From: a virus
Virus record (IMG/VR): IMGVR_UViG_3300032288_002862
Location: 1 to 44,217 of that record
Direction: 5' to 3' (one strand)
Length of the DNA stretch: 44,217 nt
Part shown: in pieces, positions 31,732-41,026 of the stretch
Layout of the letters: each line of letters begins with the position of its first letter
Position numbering within the stretch: position 1 is the first letter of the stretch
Program-made: the position numbers and the translations under genes
The notes under the pieces: model-generated
Told to the model about the DNA's origin: nothing
The model's input: the letters and a program-made list of their open reading frames with translations, nothing else
Database searches by the model: none

Positions 31732-34700
31732 TTATCCTTTGATATTAGAATTGTTTTTCAACTCTTCAATTTCTTTCTTTAAAGATTTGATAGCGTTCAA
31801 TAGAATTGGGAAAAGTTTATCGTATGAAATCGTGTTGTATGTTATACCATCGGGTGATGTAGAAGGCTGTTGAACCATAGCGAATGGCCATGCCGCCCCA
31901 ACTTCTTGAGCGATAAGACCTGTATCAATCACGTTATGCTTCTTTGCCATATATTCATCCATCTTCAACACTTCATCATTCCATCTAAATGTGTATCCGT
32001 CAAGATTATTAATGACTTCCCAAACTTTTTGTTCTGGAATTGTTATAACATCTTTCTTTAACCTTGCGTCAGAATATGTCGATGTTATTGTACCAGTTGC
32101 GACAATGTTGCCAGTGACGTGAATTACTTCAGCCGGGCCTGTATTACCAAATCCTATCTTACCAGCTGTTTCAAACATTACGGCACTGTTGATTACGTTG
32201 GTTGCCGAACTAAATTTAGCGATATACCCAGACGTGCCAGAGTTAGCCACCGATGTACCAGACGATCCAGAAGATCCAGAAGATCCACTAGTTCCGCTTG
32301 TGCCCGAAGAACCACTCGTTCCAGACGATCCAGAAGTGCCTCTTGTTCCAGATGTGCCAGACGTACCATTTGTGCCCGATGTACCACTGGTTCCAGATGT
32401 TCCACTACTTCCGCTGGTTCCGTTTGTACCAGAAGTACCATTTGTACCGCTTGTACCACTGCTTCCACTTGTTCCACTACTACCGCTTGTTCCACTACTT
32501 CCGCTTGTTCCACTACTACCAGATGTTCCAGAAGTTCCGCTTGAACCTGAGGTTCCTGAGCTTCCAGACGTACCTCTTGTACCACTGGTTCCGTTAGTTC
32601 CAGAAGTACCGTTGGTTCCAGATGTTCCAGAGGTACCAGATGTACCAGAGCTTCCTGAAGTACCATTAGTTCCCGACGTACCATTGGTCCCAGATGTTCC
32701 AGAACTTCCTGAAGAACCACTTGTTCCAGAAGATCCAGACGTTCCGCTTGTTCCAGAAGAGCCAGATGTACCGGACGTACCACTGCTTCCACTGGTTCCT
32801 GAGCTTCCAGATGTACCTCTTGTACCACTGGTTCCGTTAGTTCCTGACGTACCGTTAGTGCCAGAAGTTCCGCTAGTTCCGCTTGACCCTGATGTTCCAG
32901 AAGATCCGCTTGTACCATTAGTACCTGATGTTCCATTAGTTCCAGATGTTCCCGACGAACCAGAAGTTCCAGAAGTTCCACTACTTCCACTTGTGCCTGA
33001 CGACCCAGAAGTTCCAGATGTTCCCGACGAACCAGAAGTTCCACTGCTTCCACTTGTACCAGAAGTTCCTCTGGTTCCTGATGTACCGTTCGTACCCGAA
33101 GTTCCGGATGTTCCGTTAGTACCACTTGTTCCAGACGTTCCACTCGAACCGCTTGATCCTGATGTCCCAGAAGATCCACTTGTTCCAGAAGTTCCGTTTG
33201 TACCCGAAGTTCCTGAACTACCACTGGATCCACTTGATCCTGAAGTACCACTACTTCCACTTGTTCCAGAGCTTCCAGACGTTCCTCTTGTGCCTGAAGT
33301 ACCATTTGTACCAGATGTTCCCGATGTTCCGTTTGTTCCTGAAGTACCACTGGTTCCGCTTGAACCATTTGTACCAGATGTTCCACTTGTACCATTAGTT
33401 CCACTGGTTCCATTTGTTCCAGAAGTTCCTGATGTACCGCTTGAACCGCTTGTTCCACTTGAACCAGATGAACCACTTGTTCCATTAGTTCCCGATGTAC
33501 CAGAAGTTCCGTTTGTACCAGATGTTCCGCTGCTTCCGCTCGTTCCTGAACTACCAGATGTTCCACTCGAACCGCTTGTTCCAGAAGATCCGTTTGTTCC
33601 TGAAGTACCGGATGTTCCGTTTGTTCCCGAAGTGCCACTGCTACCACTTGTTCCTGAGCTACCGCTTGTTCCGCTTGAACCTGACGTACCAGAAGATCCA
33701 TTTGTTCCACTTGTACCGCTTGTACCAGAGCTGCCACTGGTTCCAGAGCTTCCAGATGTTCCTCTTGTACCGGACGTACCATTTGTGCCGCTTGTTCCAT
33801 TCGTACCAGAAGTTCCTGATGTTCCGTTGGTGCCGCTTGTACCACTGGTTCCAGAAGTTCCGTTTGTGCCAGACGATCCACTCGTTCCATTTGTTCCTGA
33901 GGTTCCGCTAGTACCGTTAGTACCGCTTGTGCCAGATGTTCCAGAAGATCCACTAGTTCCCGATGAGCCGCTCGTGCCGCTGCTTCCGCTTGTGCCACTT
34001 GATCCATTGGTTCCACTTGTTCCATTTGTACCTGATGTACCGCTTGTGCCAGAAGATCCACTAGTTCCAGACGTTCCGTTTGTGCCTGAAGTACCGTTTG
34101 TTCCACTGGTTCCGTTTGTACCCGAAGTTCCAGATGTACCACTGCTTCCGCTTGAGCCTGAAGTTCCACTAGAACCGCTTGTACCATTGGTACCCGAAGT
34201 TCCACTTGTTCCAGAAGAACCTGATGTACCACTTGTACCGCTACTTCCGCTTGTTCCTGAAGTTCCTCTTGTTCCTGATGTGCCGTTGGTACCTGAAGTT
34301 CCGTTTGTTCCAGAAGTTCCACTGGTTCCATTTGTACCACTAGTGCCACTAGAACCGCTTGTTCCTGATGACCCTCCGGTTCCAGAAGTTCCATTTGTTC
34401 CACTTGTACCATTGGTTCCTGATGTTCCACTACTTCCACTTGTTCCAGAGGAACCTGATGTGCCGCTTGAACCATTTGTTCCGCTGGTACCATTCGTACC
34501 AGAAGTTCCACTGGAACCACTTGAACCACTTGTTCCCGAACTTCCATTAGTTCCACTGGTTCCTGATGTGCCATTTGTTCCAGAAGTCCCAGATGTACCA
34601 CTGCTTCCAGATGTTCCTGAAGTTCCACTAGAACCGCTTGTGCCGTTAGTTCCGCTGGAACCGTTTGTGCCTGAAGTCCCATTTGTGCCTGAGGTTCCAC

Positions 34701-37700
34701 TGGTTCCTGAAGAACCGCTTGTACCAGACGATCCGCTGGTTCCCGAAGTACCGTTTGTGCCACTAGTGCCGGAGGTACCACTTGTACCAGACGATCCAGA
34801 TGTACCGCTTGTTCCTGATGAACCTGAAGTACCACTGCTTCCAGAAGTTCCTCTGGTTCCTGATGTGCCATTTGTTCCTGAAGTTCCGTTAGTACCAGAA
34901 GTTCCGCTTGTACCATTTGTGCCTGATGTTCCACTACTTCCACTTGTACCGCTGCTACCATTGGTTCCAGACGTTCCGTTTGTACCTGATGTTCCACTTG
35001 TTCCGCTCGTACCGCTTGAACCTGAAGTACCACTGGTTCCAGACGATCCATTTGTGCCTGAAGTTCCAGAGGTTCCATTTGTACCTGACGTTCCACTTGT
35101 ACCGCTAGATCCGCTTGTGCCACTACTTCCACTTGTTCCAGATGTACCATTGGTTCCACTTGTACCCGAAGAACCGCTGGTTCCAGATGTTCCACTACTT
35201 CCAGAGCTTCCTGATGTACCTCTAGTACCGGAGGTACCGTTGGTTCCGCTAGTGCCATTTGTTCCCGACGTTCCACTTGTTCCGTTTGAACCCGATGTAC
35301 CACTAGTTCCGTTTGTACCGCTTGTTCCTGAACTTCCAGAAGTTCCAGATGATCCAGACGTACCACTGGTTCCATTTGTTCCTGATGTACCATTAGTACC
35401 GCTTGTGCCGGATGTTCCACTTGAACCTGAAGTTCCTGATGAACCGTTTGTGCCACTGGTTCCATTTGTTCCTGATGTACCATTCGTACCAGACGTTCCG
35501 CTTGTGCCACTTGACCCAGACGTACCACTACTTCCGCTTGAGCCCGAAGTACCGCTTGTGCCGCTTGAACCAGATGTTCCTGAAGTACCACTACTTCCGC
35601 TGGTCCCAGAGCTTCCAGATGTTCCTCTTGTTCCAGAAGTGCCATTTGTACCGGATGTACCGCTGGTTCCGTTTGTACCAGATGATCCAGAAGTGCCATT
35701 TGTTCCAGAAGTACCATTTGTACCTGAAGTTCCAGAAGTACCATTTGTACCTGATGTGCCGCTTGTTCCGTTGGTTCCCGATGTACCGGAAGTACCATTA
35801 GTACCGCTAGTTCCAGATGTGCCAGACGATCCGCTTGTGCCACTAGAACCTGAAGTTCCATTGGTGCCCGATGTACCACTTGTTCCGTTAGTTCCTGATG
35901 TACCGCTTGATCCGGACGATCCAGAGCTTCCAGACGTTCCGCTGGATCCTGATGTACCGCTTGAACCGTTTGTACCAGATGTGCCGGAGGTTCCATTTGT
36001 GCCACTTGTTCCGCTTGTGCCACTACTTCCACTGGTTCCGCTTGAACCAGAAGTTCCACTACTTCCATTTGTTCCTGATGTACCGCTGGTTCCATTTGAG
36101 CCAGATGTTCCACTTGAACCGGACGTACCAGACGTACCAGACGAACCGCTTGTTCCAGAAGTACCTCTTGTTCCTGATGTACCATTTGTGCCGGAAGTTC
36201 CATTGGTGCCAGAAGTACCATTTGTACCACTTGTGCCAGAAGTACCATTTGTTCCTGATGTACCGTTCGCACCTGAAGTACCACTGGTTCCATTCGTACC
36301 AGAAGTTCCACTTGATCCGTTTGTTCCTGAGGTTCCAGATGTGCCAGAAGAGCCGCTTGTTCCACTTGACCCATTTGTTCCGCTGGTACCTGAAGTACCG
36401 GAGGTTCCGCTACTACCACTTGTTCCTGAAGTACCATTTGTACCAGAGGTTCCATTGGTGCCAGATGTACCAGAGCTGCCTGAAGTTCCACTTGAACCAG
36501 ATGTTCCAGAAGATCCATTAGTTCCAGATGTACCAGATGAACCACTACTTCCACTGCTTCCGCTTGTACCAGATGTACCAGAAGATCCAGACGGTCCACT
36601 GCTTCCACTTGTTCCTGAGCTTCCAGAAGTTCCTCTTGTACCAGACGTACCATTTGTACCTGATGTTCCACTGGTTCCGTTTGTACCTGAAGTGCCATTC
36701 GTTCCGGAGGTGCCAGAACTTCCCGAAGTTCCACTTGTTCCATTAGTACCACTTGTACCAGATGTACCACTCGAACCGTTAGTGCCGCTCGTTCCATTTG
36801 TGCCAGATGTGCCACTTGTACCAGAACTGCCAGACGTACCACTTGATCCAGAAGTTCCGCTTGAACCATTTATTCCTGATGTGCCATTAGTGCCTGAAGT
36901 TCCTGATGTGCCATTGGTTCCACTCGTTCCTGAAGTTCCACTGTTGCCACTGGTTCCACTTGAACCATTTGTACCTGATGTACCGCTTGTTCCAGAGCTT
37001 CCACTCGCCCCGCTCGAACCAGAAGTTCCTGACGAACCATTTGTTCCGCTTGTACCTGAAGTTCCACTACTACCAGAAGTACCGCTTGAACCATTTGTAC
37101 CAGATGTTCCATTGGTTCCACTTGTGCCAGAAGTTCCACTACTACCGCTTGTTCCACTTGAACCATTTGTTCCCGATGTGCCATTCGTACCAGATGTACC
37201 AGAGGTTCCGCTGCTTCCATTCGTACCCGAAGTACCATTTGTACCCGACGTTCCGGACGTTCCACTACTACCACTTGTTCCGGACGTTCCATTGGTACCT
37301 GATGTACCATTTGTTCCAGAAGTTCCACTGGTTCCATTTGTACCTGAGGTGCCGTTTGTACCGTTAGACCCGCTCGTACCACTACTACCACTTGTACCTG
37401 AAGAACCATGTGACCCACTTGTGCCAGAAGTACCATTGGTTCCAGATGTTCCGTTTGTTCCTGACGTACCGTTTGTACCACTAGTTCCATTGGTACCTGA
37501 AGTGCCACTGGTGCCATTTGTTCCTGATGTGCCGGATGTACCTGAAGTACCACTAGATCCACTTGTTCCGTTAGTTCCACTGGTTCCGTTTGTGCCGCTT
37601 GTGCCACTGCTTCCACTGGTTCCGCTTGTGGTGGATGCTCCAGATAATAAATTTGTACCAACACCAGCAGCACAGGCAGTTAGGTCAATATACGCACCTC

Positions 37701-40662
37701 GGGCAGTTCCTCCCTGTTCAAAGAATCTCAGTTTGTTTTGATAACTATCAACCGTTATACCTGTTCCAACAAGCGTGGTATTAGTTTGCGCCTTTGCTAA
37801 CAATATTTCGCCACCTTCGTCCCCAGCCGAATAATTGACTGCGAGAGTCGATCCATTGAATGTAAGTTCTGCTGAGGCGGTTATTGCATTGGATGCATTT
37901 CTATAAATAATTTGGTTGGCGCTTCCTCCTATGATCGGACTTGTACCCGAAGTACCAGAGCTTCCGTTCGTACCAGAAGTGCCATTGGTACCTGAAGTGC
38001 CGTTCGTACCTGACGTACCATTAGTTCCACTCGTGCCACTCGTCCCAGAGCTTCCGCTTGTTCCAGAAGAACCACTTGTCCCGGAAGTACCATTTGTACC
38101 GCTTGTCCCAGAAGTGCCCGAAGATCCACTTGTCCCAGATGTTCCAGATGTTCCAGAAGTACCAGAAGTGCCATTTGTTCCAGACGTACCATTTGAACCG
38201 CTTGTGCCATTTGTACCACTTGTTCCTGACGATCCATTTGTTCCAGATGTTCCGCTAGTTCCAGAGGAACCATTCGTACCAGAAGTGCCACTGGTTCCAT
38301 TAGTTCCTGATGTGCCGCTTGTACCAGATGTTCCACTACTACCAGAGGTACCGCTCGAACCATTAATACCACTGGTTCCGCTTGTACCAGAGCTTCCAGA
38401 TGTACCGCTTGATCCAGACGTGCCACTAGTTCCGCTTGTTCCAGAAGTTCCACTACTCCCACTGGTTCCATTGGTGCCTGACGTACCGCTTGTACCAGAA
38501 CCTCCAGAAGTTCCACTAGAACCAGATGTTCCTGATGAACCACTTGTACCAGAACTCCCATTTGTTCCAGAGGTTCCAGAGGTTCCGCTTGTCCCAGAAT
38601 AACTTAAAGCATACGAAGCGGTTACAGCATAACTTGATGTAGCATTTATGATACTATTAACACTTAAACTTCCGGTCAATATTATAGAACCAGTAACTAA
38701 CAAAGATCCTGTTAATTCGATAGTATCAGCATTGGTAAAAAATGTTGTAGAACCACTATCTCCGACAAAATTAGTAGATCCTGTAACAACTAAGGATCCA
38801 GAAATTACAACATTTTGATTAAGTTGATTTACATAACTTGAAGACAACGGAGTAGTTCCGCTTGTTCCACTTGTTCCACTTGAACCGCTTGAACCATTTG
38901 TTCCACTAGTACCATTTGTGCCGCTCGTACCATTTGTTCCTGACGTACCATTGCTACCAGAAGTTCCGCTTGAACCAGAAGTACCAGAACTGCCACTTGA
39001 TCCACTTGTGCCATTTGTTCCACTCGTTCCAGAACTTCCACTGATGCCAGATGTTCCGCTTGATCCACTGGTTCCATTTGTGCCACTACTTCCACTGGTA
39101 CCTGACGAACCGCTTGTGCCTGATACACCATCTGTTCCTGATGTGCCCGAAGTTCCATTTGTGCCACTTGAACCTGAAGTACCACTACTTCCGCTGGTCC
39201 CAGATGAACCTGACGACCCACTCATACCGTCTGTTCCTGAAGTTCCGCTTGTGCCTGAACTACCAGATGTTCCACTCAAACCGCTTGTTCCAGATGTTCC
39301 ATCGACGCCTGAAGTACCACTGCTTCCACTTATACCAGATGTTCCACTGGTTCCAGAGGAACCTGATGTTCCTGAAGATCCGCTGGTTCCATCTGTGCCA
39401 GATGTGCCCGAGATTCCCGAAGTTCCGCTAGAACCACTGGTTCCGTTATTTCCACTTGTTCCGCTACTACCAGAATTACCGCTGGATCCGCTTGTACCAG
39501 ATGTTCCACTACTACCACTTGTGCCATCAGTTCCGCTTGTACCAGACGACCCAGAATTTCCACTTGTGCCAGACGTTCCAGATGTTCCATTGGTACCAGA
39601 TGTGCCATTTGTTCCACTTGTGCCATCGGTGCCACTGGTACCGTCTGTTCCCGAAGAACCAGATGTTCCAGAACTTCCAGAAGTTCCGTCTATACCAGAC
39701 GTTCCATTTATACCGCTTGTGCCGCTTGTGCCTGATTCTCCAGACGTTCCGCTTGATCCACTTGTACCGTTGGTGCCGTCAGTACCTGATGTACCATCTG
39801 TTCCGTTTGTGCCATTAACACCACTAGTACCACTTGAACCGCTTGTACCAGAAGTTCCAGATGTTCCACTTATACCAGAAGTTCCAGATGTTCCATTAGT
39901 ACCAGATGTTCCATTAGTACCAGATGTACCATCTGTTCCGCTTGTACCATCGGAACCACTGGTTCCACTGGTTCCGTTTATTCCCGAGGTTCCGTTTGTT
40001 CCTGAAGAACCAGATGTTCCAGAACTTCCAGAAGTTCCGTTTGTTCCAGACGTTCCACTTATACCGCTTGTGCCACTAGTACCATCTGTTCCGTCTAAAC
40101 CACTAGTACCGTCGGTACCAGAAGTTCCATTTGTACCACTAGTACCGCTCGTTCCAGAAGTACCGTCTATTCCAGACGTTCCGCTTGTTCCACTCGTACC
40201 ATTTGTACCCGAAGTTCCATTCGTACCACTTGTACCGTTTATTCCAGATGTTCCGTCCGTACCGCTTAAACCGCTGGTTCCAGAAGTACCGCTGGTTCCG
40301 CTTTCTCCGTTTGTACCACTTGTTCCACTGGTACCATTAGTTCCTGACGTTCCGTCTATACCACTTGTTCCACTGGTACCATTTGTACCAGATGTACCAC
40401 TGGTTCCAGAAATACCGCTAGTTCCCGAAGTTCCGCCTGTGCCACTGGTTCCAGATGTTGCTCCAGTTAATGCGTATGAAGCGGTCAACGCATATGAAGA
40501 AGATGCTGCCTGTAAAGAATATGAAGATGTCTCAGAAGAACCTATTAAATAAGAAGCTGTTAAAGCGTATGATGAAGTATTAGAAAACCCAGAGTTAATA
40601 GAATATGATGAAGATTCTACACTTTTCGCGGTTACATTGAGAGATCTTAAAATTATCGACAT
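31732..40662 (-). CDS. Giant Gly-X-Y tail fibre with C-terminal S74 chaperone
   Basis: 2976 residues. The N-terminal ~68 residues are Ser/Ala/Tyr-rich with SSYALTASYA units. Three stop-free Gly-X-Y blocks follow (~70-604, ~689-908, ~1012-2804). Two beta-rich fibre modules separate them: one with SGSLVVTGS and LTGSLLVTGSIILTGSLS units, and one with ANQIIYRNASNAITASAELTF. X is mostly Thr or Ser and Y mostly Ser or Asn; I count one Pro in the repeats. The C-terminus is a Peptidase_S74 intramolecular chaperone with the cleavage motif SDARLKK; Ser2864 is the predicted cleavage point, releasing 113 residues that end in a coiled coil. S74 domains drive trimerisation of phage fibres. A trimeric, collagen-like or polyglycine-II stalk is inferred. 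Confidence 0.85.
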   Translation of the reverse strand: MSIILRSLNVTAKSVESSSYSINSGFSNTSSYALTASYLIGSSETSSYSLQAASSSYALTASYALTGATSGTSGTGGTSGTSGISGTSGTSGTNGTSGTSGIDGTSGTNGTSGTSGTNGESGTSGTSGTSGLSGTDGTSGINGTSGTNGTSGTNGTSGTSGTSGIDGTSGTSGTSGTNGTSGTDGTSGLDGTDGTSGTSGISGTSGTNGTSGSSGTSGSSGTNGTSGINGTSGTSGSDGTSGTDGTSGTNGTSGTNGTSGTSGISGTSGTSGTSGSSGTSGVNGTNGTDGTSGTDGTNGTSGSSGTSGESGTSGTSGINGTSGIDGTSGSSGTSGSSGTDGTSGTDGTSGTNGTSGTNGTSGTSGTSGNSGSSGTSGTDGTSGSSGTSGTSGSSGNSGSSGTSGNNGTSGSSGTSGISGTSGTDGTSGSSGTSGSSGTSGTSGISGSSGTSGVDGTSGTSGLSGTSGSSGTSGTSGTDGMSGSSGSSGTSGSSGTSGSSGTNGTSGTSGTDGVSGTSGSSGTSGSSGTNGTSGSSGTSGISGSSGTSGTNGTSGSSGSSGTSGSSGTSGSNGTSGTNGTSGTNGTSGTNGSSGSSGTSGTSGTTPLSSSYVNQLNQNVVISGSLVVTGSTNFVGDSGSTTFFTNADTIELTGSLLVTGSIILTGSLSVNSIINATSSYAVTASYALSYSGTSGTSGTSGTNGSSGTSGSSGTSGSSGTSGGSGTSGTSGTNGTSGSSGTSGTSGTSGTSGSSGTSGSSGTSGTSGINGSSGTSGSSGTSGTSGTSGTNGTSGTSGTNGSSGTSGTSGTNGSSGTSGTNGTSGSNGTSGTNGTSGTSGTSGTSGTSGSSGTSGTSGTNGTSGTSGSSGTSGSSGTSGTSGTNGTSGTNGTSGTNGTSGTNGSSGTSGTSPIIGGSANQIIYRNASNAITASAELTFNGSTLAVNYSAGDEGGEILLAKAQTNTTLVGTGITVDSYQNKLRFFEQGGTARGAYIDLTACAAGVGTNLLSGASTTSGTSGSSGTSGTNGTSGTNGTSGSSGTSGTSGTSGTNGTSGTSGTNGTSGTNGTSGTNGTSGTNGTSGTSGSHGSSGTSGSSGTSGSNGTNGTSGTNGTSGTSGTNGTSGTNGTSGTSGSSGTSGTSGTNGTSGTNGSSGTSGTSGTNGTSGTNGSSGTSGSSGTSGTSGTNGTSGTNGSSGTSGSSGTSGTSGTNGSSGTSGSSGASGSSGTSGTSGTNGSSGTSGNSGTSGTSGTNGTSGTSGTNGTSGINGSSGTSGSSGTSGSSGTSGTSGTNGTSGTNGSSGTSGTSGTNGTSGTSGSSGTSGTNGTSGTNGTSGTSGTNGTSGTRGTSGSSGTSGSSGPSGSSGTSGTSGSSGSSGSSGTSGTNGSSGTSGSSGTSGSSGTSGTNGTSGTNGTSGTSGSSGTSGTSGTSGTNGSSGTSGSSGTSGTSGTNGSSGTSGTNGTSGTSGANGTSGTNGTSGTSGTNGTSGTNGTSGTNGTSGTRGTSGTSGSSGTSGTSGSSGTSGSNGTSGTSGTNGSSGTSGSSGTSGSSGTSGTSGTNGTSGTSGTNGSSGTSGSSGTSGSSGSSGSSGTSGTNGTSGTSGTNGTSGSSGTSGSSGTSGTSGTNGTSGTSGTNGTSGTSGTNGTSGTSGTNGTSGTNGTSGSSGTNGTSGTSGTNGTSGTRGTSGSSGTSGSSGTSGTSGSSGTSGTSGSSGSSGTSGSSGTSGTSGTNGTSGTNGTSGTNGSSGTSGSSGTSGTSGTNGTSGTNGTSGTSGSSGTSGSSGTSGTNGTSGTSGSNGTSGTSGTNGTSGTNGTSGTRGTSGSSGSSGTSGTSGSSGTSGTNGTSGTSGSSGTSGSSGTSGTSGTNGTSGTSGTNGSSGTSGTSGSSGTSGTSGTSGTNGTSGTNGSSGTSGSSGTSGTNGTSGTSGTNGTSGTNGTSGTRGTSGSSGTSGSSGTSGTSGSSGTSGTSGTSGTNGTSGTSGSSGTSGSSGTSGTSGTNGTSGTNGSSGTNGTSGSSGTSGTSGSSGTSGTSGTNGTSGTSGTNGSSGTSGSSGSSGTSGTNGTSGTNGSSGTSGSSGTSGSSGTSGTNGTSGTNGTSGTGGSSGTSGSSGTSGTNGTSGTSGTNGTSGTNGTSGTRGTSGTSGSSGTSGTSGSSGTSGTSGTNGTSGSSGTSGSSGSSGTSGTSGTNGTSGTNGTSGTNGTSGTSGSSGTSGTSGTNGTSGTNGSSGTSGSSGTSGSSGTSGSSGTSGTSGTNGTSGTSGTNGTSGSSGTNGTSGTSGTSGTNGTSGTSGTNGTSGTNGTSGTRGTSGSSGTSGSSGTSGTSGTNGSSGTSGSSGTSGSSGTSGSSGTSGTNGTSGTSGTNGSSGTSGSSGTSGSSGTSGSSGTSGTNGTSGTSGTNGTSGSSGSSGTSGSSGTSGTSGTNGTSGTNGTSGTSGTNGSSGTSGTSGTNGTSGTSGTNGTSGTRGTSGSSGTSGSSGTSGSSGSSGSSGTSGTNGTSGTSGSSGTSGSSGSSGTSGTSGTNGTSGTSGTNGTSGTRGTSGTSGSSGTSGSSGTSGTSGSSGTSGSSGTSGTSGSSGTSGTNGTSGTNGTSGSSGTSGSSGTSGTSGTNGTSGTNGTSGTRGTSGSSGTSGSSGTSGTSGSSGTSGTSGSSGTSGSSGSSGTSGTNGTSGTNGTSGSSGTSGTSGTSGTNGTSGTNGTSGTRGTSGSSGTSGSSGTSGTSGSSGTSGSSGTSGSSGTSGSSGTSGTNGTSGTNGTSGSSGTSGTSGTSGTNGTSGTSGTRGTSGSSGTSGSSGTSGTSGSSGSSGSSGTSVANSGTSGYIAKFSSATNVINSAVMFETAGKIGFGNTGPAEVIHVTGNIVATGTITSTYSDARLKKDVITIPEQKVWEVINNLDGYTFRWNDEVLKMDEYMAKKHNVIDTGLIAQEVGAAWPFAMVQQPSTSPDGITYNTISYDKLFPILLNAIKSLKKEIEELKNNSNIKG
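32250..37630 (-). repeat. Gly-X-Y block 3 of the giant fibre (~597 triplets)
   Basis: Nine-nucleotide units encoding GTS, GSS and GTN almost only. The only strongly charged residues are 12 arginines, all in GTRGTSG, at about 32343, 32573, 32818, 33069, 33287, 33764, 34264, 34851, 35219, 35622, 36166 and 36633. They mark a longer-order repeat of ~73-84 residues near the C-terminal end and ~120-200 farther in. Codons of each residue vary widely. Confidence 0.9.
37935..38597 (-). repeat. Gly-X-Y block 2 of the giant fibre (~73 triplets)
   Basis: GTS, GSS and GTN triplets with rare GIN and GGS; no charged residues seen. It is bounded by the two beta-rich modules. Confidence 0.9.
38850..40455 (-). 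repeat. Gly-X-Y block 1 of the giant fibre (~178 triplets)
   Basis: The most varied block: besides GTS, GSS and GTN it has many GTD, GID, GIN, GIS, GLS, GVN, GES and GMS triplets. It is therefore acidic, unlike block 3. Confidence 0.9.
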
Positions 40663-40668
40663 ACATCT

Positions 40669-40676
40669 TATAAATA
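40669..40676 (-). promoter_or_regulatory. TATTTATA box before the giant fibre gene
   Basis: The octamer on the coding strand lies 6 nt before the ATG at 40662, in a 99-nt AT-rich gap that shows no gene. Confidence 0.4.
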
Positions 40677-40761
40677 TTTAACCATACGATATATTTAATA
40701 TTTTTTATATGATATTATAAAATAACATATAAAAATAATTTTATACAAAGTATAAGTTTTA

Positions 40762-41004
40762 TTATATAGGAGTAACTCCCAAATACGCAGCAGCAATGTT
40801 TTCTATATAATTATTATCTGGACCAGCAGGCCAATCTTCCCATTGTTGCATGCTCATCTGAAATTCACCTTTTTCCAATGGATAGCCAGTATCTGTAACA
40901 ATCTGCCATTTTACATTTGTTGCCGGATTGCCATATACTTCTGGTACTTCTAATCCAGTTCCTATACCTGCTCTGTATGTTAGTGGTTGTATTGATATTC
41001 TCAT
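40762..41004 (-). CDS. Unrecognised small virion-region protein
   Basis: 80 residues. VKWQIVTDTGYPLEKGEFQM looks like a small beta domain, followed by QQWEDWPAGPDNNYIENIAAAYLGVTP, a pattern (W-x-x-WP-x-G-x-D-x-x-Y) I recall from short proteins near fibre genes of large phages. No catalytic motif, signal peptide or membrane segment is visible. It lies between the glycine-rich adhesin genes and the giant fibre and has its own TATTTATA box. It may be a fibre accessory or attachment protein. Confidence 0.6.
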   Translation of the reverse strand: MRISIQPLTYRAGIGTGLEVPEVYGNPATNVKWQIVTDTGYPLEKGEFQMSMQQWEDWPAGPDNNYIENIAAAYLGVTPI

Positions 41005-41014
41005 AATATTAGTA

Positions 41015-41022
41015 TATAAATA
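41015..41022 (-). promoter_or_regulatory. TATTTATA box before the 80-aa gene
   Basis: The octamer on the coding strand lies 10 nt before the ATG at 41004, just after the stop of the adhesin-like gene. Confidence 0.4.
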
Positions 41023-41026
41023 TATA

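Noticed and set aside
32193-36869. A 1558-codon minus-strand frame in a different phase within the giant fibre, and similar ones at 36870-37673 and 37929-38561
   Set aside because: Same cause: a repetitive stop-free sequence in an alternative frame. The S74 domain and the fibre modules are only in the 31732-40662 frame.
32189-37741. A 1850-codon plus-strand frame reading as Val-Pro-x repeats
   Set aside because: It is the complement of the Gly-X-Y repeat, whose nine-base units contain no stop in this frame; the composition follows directly from the sense codons and no start signal exists.
32250-40455. CRISPR array or non-coding satellite
   Set aside because: The units are nine bases in codon phase with synonymous variation and no spacers, so this is a coding repeat.
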